Notes under the pieces: generated by a model
Databases searched by the model: none
Told to the model about the DNA's origin: nothing
What the model saw: only the letters and a program-made list of their open reading frames with translations
Shown here: in pieces, positions 41,627 to 43,665 of the stretch
Numbering within the stretch: position 1 is the stretch's first letter
How the letters are laid out: each line of letters opens with the position of its first letter
Translations under genes and position numbers: made by a program
Source of the DNA: Actinomycetota bacterium
GTDB lineage: Bacteria; Actinomycetota; Coriobacteriia; Anaerosomatales; Anaerosomataceae
Assembly: GCA_009773565.1 (NCBI GenBank)
Contig: WSXY01000015.1
Coordinates: 1-43,665 of the forward strand
DNA length: 43,665 nt
Reading direction: 5' to 3'

Positions 41627-42758
41627 CCTGGATCACCTCGATCGGATCGAGCGCGGACGTTTTTCGGATCGGGATGATGCTCGACAGCAGCGCGACGACG
41701 ATACCGATTCCGGCCGAGAACGCGACGAACCCCGGCTTCGGCGTGATCGAGAAGGACGCGCCCGCGAACGAGAAGCCGAAGAGCAGGAAGAAGCCGAGCG
41801 CGAGGCCGGAGAGCGTGCCACCGACGCCGAGTATCGTCGCCTGCCACAGGAAGATGCGTCCGGCTGCCGCGTCGTTCATGCCCATCGCCTTAAGGATGCC
41901 GATCTGCCGCGTCTTCTGGACCGCCGAGATAGCGAGCGTGGAGGCGATGCCGAGCGCGACCGCGATGAGCACGAACGCCTGGATCATATACGACGACGAG
42001 CCCTGGCTCTGGAGCGCGGTCAGCAGGTCCTTGTTCTGCTCCTGCCATTCGACTATCCGCAGGTCCTTCAGCCGCGCGCGCCAGTCGGTCGCGACTGCTG
42101 CCGAGTCGAACGGCGCCACGAGCTGCGTCTCAAGCGCGGCGTACTCGTCTGAGCGCCAGCCGAGGAGCGCCCGGGGAACCTCGGCACTCACGAACGCCTG
42201 TCGAGCGTTCACCTGCGAGCTGCCGAGGTCGAAGACGCCGGAGATGGTGAGCGTGCGCTCCTTGTTGCCGGGGAAGGTGAGCTGTATCTTCGTGCCGGGA
42301 GAAAGCGCGTACTTGTCGGCGAAGTCCTTGCCGACAAGGATGTCGCCGCGGTTGAGGCGCGCGGTGCCGGCGGTCAGTCGCCCGGAGATGCTGGAGAGCG
42401 CGTCAAGCGACTTGAGGTCGCCACCCTTGAGCGTGAGCGGGGTGCTCTCATTGCCGTTGGAGTAGAGGCCGTTGACGGAGAGCGTGGGCGCGACGGCACC
42501 GGACTTCACACGCGCGTCGTTCCTGACGACTGCGAGGACGCGCTCGTCCACCTTGAACGAGTCGCCCTCGGAAAGTGCCGTGATCGTTACCTGTGATGTC
42601 GAGCCGATCGTCTGCTGGACGAGGGAATCCTGGAGGCTCGTGATGAGCGAGCCGACGAAGATCTGCACAGCGATGCCGACGGCGATGCCGGCGATGATGA
42701 AGGCGGACTGGACACGCGATTTCTGGAGGAAGCGCCAGGCGATCTTGAGTGACAGCAT
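41619..42758 (-). CDS. ABC transporter permease, MacB/FtsX (LolC/E) type
   Basis: A 379-residue permease: a first helix (SAFIIAGIAVGIAVQIFVGS), a large extracytoplasmic MacB_PCD domain (about 45-250), then three C-terminal FtsX helices around MIQAFVLIAVALGIASTLAI, FLWQATILGVGGTLSGLALG and FSAGIGIVVALLSSIIPIRK, ending with the usual LDPIEVIQ. Such systems act by mechanotransmission in export or lipoprotein handling. Substrate unknown. Its start lies directly beside the B12-protein gene end (1-bp spacing). Confidence 0.9.
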   Translation of the reverse strand: MLSLKIAWRFLQKSRVQSAFIIAGIAVGIAVQIFVGSLITSLQDSLVQQTIGSTSQVTITALSEGDSFKVDERVLAVVRNDARVKSGAVAPTLSVNGLYSNGNESTPLTLKGGDLKSLDALSSISGRLTAGTARLNRGDILVGKDFADKYALSPGTKIQLTFPGNKERTLTISGVFDLGSSQVNARQAFVSAEVPRALLGWRSDEYAALETQLVAPFDSAAVATDWRARLKDLRIVEWQEQNKDLLTALQSQGSSSYMIQAFVLIAVALGIASTLAISAVQKTRQIGILKAMGMNDAAAGRIFLWQATILGVGGTLSGLALGFFLLFGFSFAGASFSITPKPGFVAFSAGIGIVVALLSSIIPIRKTSALDPIEVIQGG

Positions 42759-43415
42759 CTACGCCTCACCCAGGTCGTCGAGAATCGATGCGATGTCGGG
42801 TACCTCGGTGTCGCTCCAGCTGGAATGCCCGTGCGCGAACGCCGGGCCGCCCACCCACACGATGAGGCCCGGCATCGCGCATGCGAGCGCGTTCACATAG
42901 TCGCGTAGCTGCACGCGGTTGTAGTGCGTGGATGCCGAGAGCAGCACCGTGTCGGCACCGAGTTCCCGCACGGCGCTCACGAGTTCGTCTCGCGGCACGG
43001 CGGCTCCGAGAAAGTGCGTGCGGTAGCCGAGGAGCGCAAAGCGGTCGGTGAGCATGCGCAGGCCGAGGTCGTGGTACTCGTCGGCGGGGCAGGCGAGCAC
43101 GATCGTGCGGCCGCTCTGCGGGAGCGCCCGCGCTGCGACCTCGGTATGAAGCGACTCGATGATCGTGCGCACCACGGCTGTCGTGTAGTGCTCCTCCCAC
43201 ACCTCCTCTTCGCCGGCCTGCCACCGTGTGCCGGTGAGCGTCATCAGCGGGGAGAGCACGTGCGCGTAGAGCTGCGGGATCGTGAGCGAATCGCCGACGA
43301 TAGCCGCGTGCGCAGCAGCAATGGCGCCGTTGCGATCGCGCGCACATATAAGGCGGTCGATTTCGAGCATGAGCGCCTCGGCTCGTGCGGAGGTCTCGGA
43401 GGTGCTGCGTGTCAT
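42759..43415 (-). CDS. stand-alone B12-binding protein with CarH-type light-sensor signature
   Basis: A 218-residue protein with an N-terminal helical bundle (about 10-95) and C-terminal Rossmann-like B12-binding domain (about 102-215). The bundle contains W65 followed by nine residues and E75-H76, the Wx9EH motif that in CarH/LitR-type photoreceptors packs on the adenosyl group. The lower-ligand motif is ExHxxG (E113-Y-H115-D-L-G118). There is no DNA-binding HTH, so it cannot act as a repressor by itself. It is first in the operon with the MacB-type ABC transporter. Alternatives are an AdoCbl chaperone or partner of another regulator. Confidence 0.8.
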   Translation of the reverse strand: MTRSTSETSARAEALMLEIDRLICARDRNGAIAAAHAAIVGDSLTIPQLYAHVLSPLMTLTGTRWQAGEEEVWEEHYTTAVVRTIIESLHTEVAARALPQSGRTIVLACPADEYHDLGLRMLTDRFALLGYRTHFLGAAVPRDELVSAVRELGADTVLLSASTHYNRVQLRDYVNALACAMPGLIVWVGGPAFAHGHSSWSDTEVPDIASILDDLGEA

Positions 43416-43631
43416 CGGGCTCCTCTCGGTGCTGTCAGGAAAATCCTACCCCAGCGGGGGTCGAACTACACGTGAAAGCTGAGGAGAGACAAGGCGAGAG
43501 AAGAGATTCCGTGCGGCGGGTTGATTGACAAAGCTAGTGCAAAACGGGAGTCCGGTCCGCCGCCGTCGTAGTTAGTGCACAGATTCGCTGGTAGAAGGCT
43601 CTGTTTGCCGCGGGCCGGAAGGAGGATCTGC

Positions 43632-43665
43632 GTGTCCTCTCGTCCTCTTGGGCGGCTCGGCGGGT
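43632..43665 (+). CDS. start of a gene cut by the window edge
   Basis: GTG43632 lies 6 nt after GGAGG, in a GGAAGGAGG run (43618-43625), and begins MSSRPLGRLGG before the window ends. The 216 bp before it, divergent from the B12-protein gene, contain no other gene. The product cannot be assigned. Confidence 0.35.
   Translation, partial: MSSRPLGRLGG

Overview
This is high-GC (visibly about 60-68%), gene-dense DNA with many GTG/TTG starts and tight ATGA/GTGA overlaps. Together with the gene families, this points to an actinobacterial-type genome, possibly an anaerobic Coriobacteriia-like lineage because of the fused ADP-forming acyl-CoA synthetase, the c-type cytochrome lipoprotein and the B12 proteins. 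That assignment is an inference of low to moderate confidence. The left two thirds (1-28.7 kb) is accessory DNA built from three kinds of mobile or recombination structure. The right third (28.9-43.6 kb) looks like ordinary chromosome.

Region 1 (1-1977) is an integron-type gene-cassette run. Four attC sites define three complete cassettes, and a fourth cassette begins at 1972. In two of the three complete cassettes the terminal R'' 7-mer is the exact reverse complement of that cassette's own R' 7-mer. No integrase gene is visible. The cargo is two small membrane proteins, one cassette without a convincing gene, and a CPBP intramembrane protease. An IS3-family element (2011-3322) sits in cassette 4. 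Its right end abuts another inverted repeat across 3 bp, like an IS-circle junction.

Region 2 (3375-28677) is the most unusual part. Six copies of a repeat of about 125-154 bp, all in the same orientation, separate six blocks of unrelated accessory genes. A seventh copy at the right edge is only a 17-bp tRNA-like end. Each full repeat has 12-bp direct repeats (GATTTGtcGCCC and variants, normally two), a long imperfect hairpin made of about six 10-bp units (RTTGGKACTC), and a core (GGATTCGAATTC) that in four copies continues or ends as the 3' end of a tRNA gene (TTGGGGGCACCA). The blocks carry: a Fic protein; a yqhC/yqhD-type carbonyl-stress operon (AraC regulator, YqhD, MFS pump, LtrA, flavodoxin, two aldo-keto reductases); a second AraC unit with a hydrolase and an FMN reductase; an AbiE-like toxin-antitoxin pair; a MalT-like regulator with a membrane operon cut off by a repeat; and a block with a RibD/DHFR-like reductase, an immunity-like protein and a PadR-controlled ABC exporter. 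No recombinase lies inside the array. I read it as a tRNA-3'-end-anchored array of integrase-less cargo cassettes, analogous in logic to integrons or tycheposons but with a different recombination site.

Region 3 (28892-43665) holds the fused ADP-forming acyl-CoA synthetase, tRNA-Val(UAC), a P2-type Ca2+-like ATPase, several small membrane or unknown proteins, a haem c lipoprotein, hydrolases, a beta-solenoid-like membrane protein, a DUF72 protein, a flavodoxin, a MacB/LolCDE-type ABC transporter, and a stand-alone B12-binding protein with the Wx9EH signature of CarH-type light sensors. A further gene begins at the right edge.
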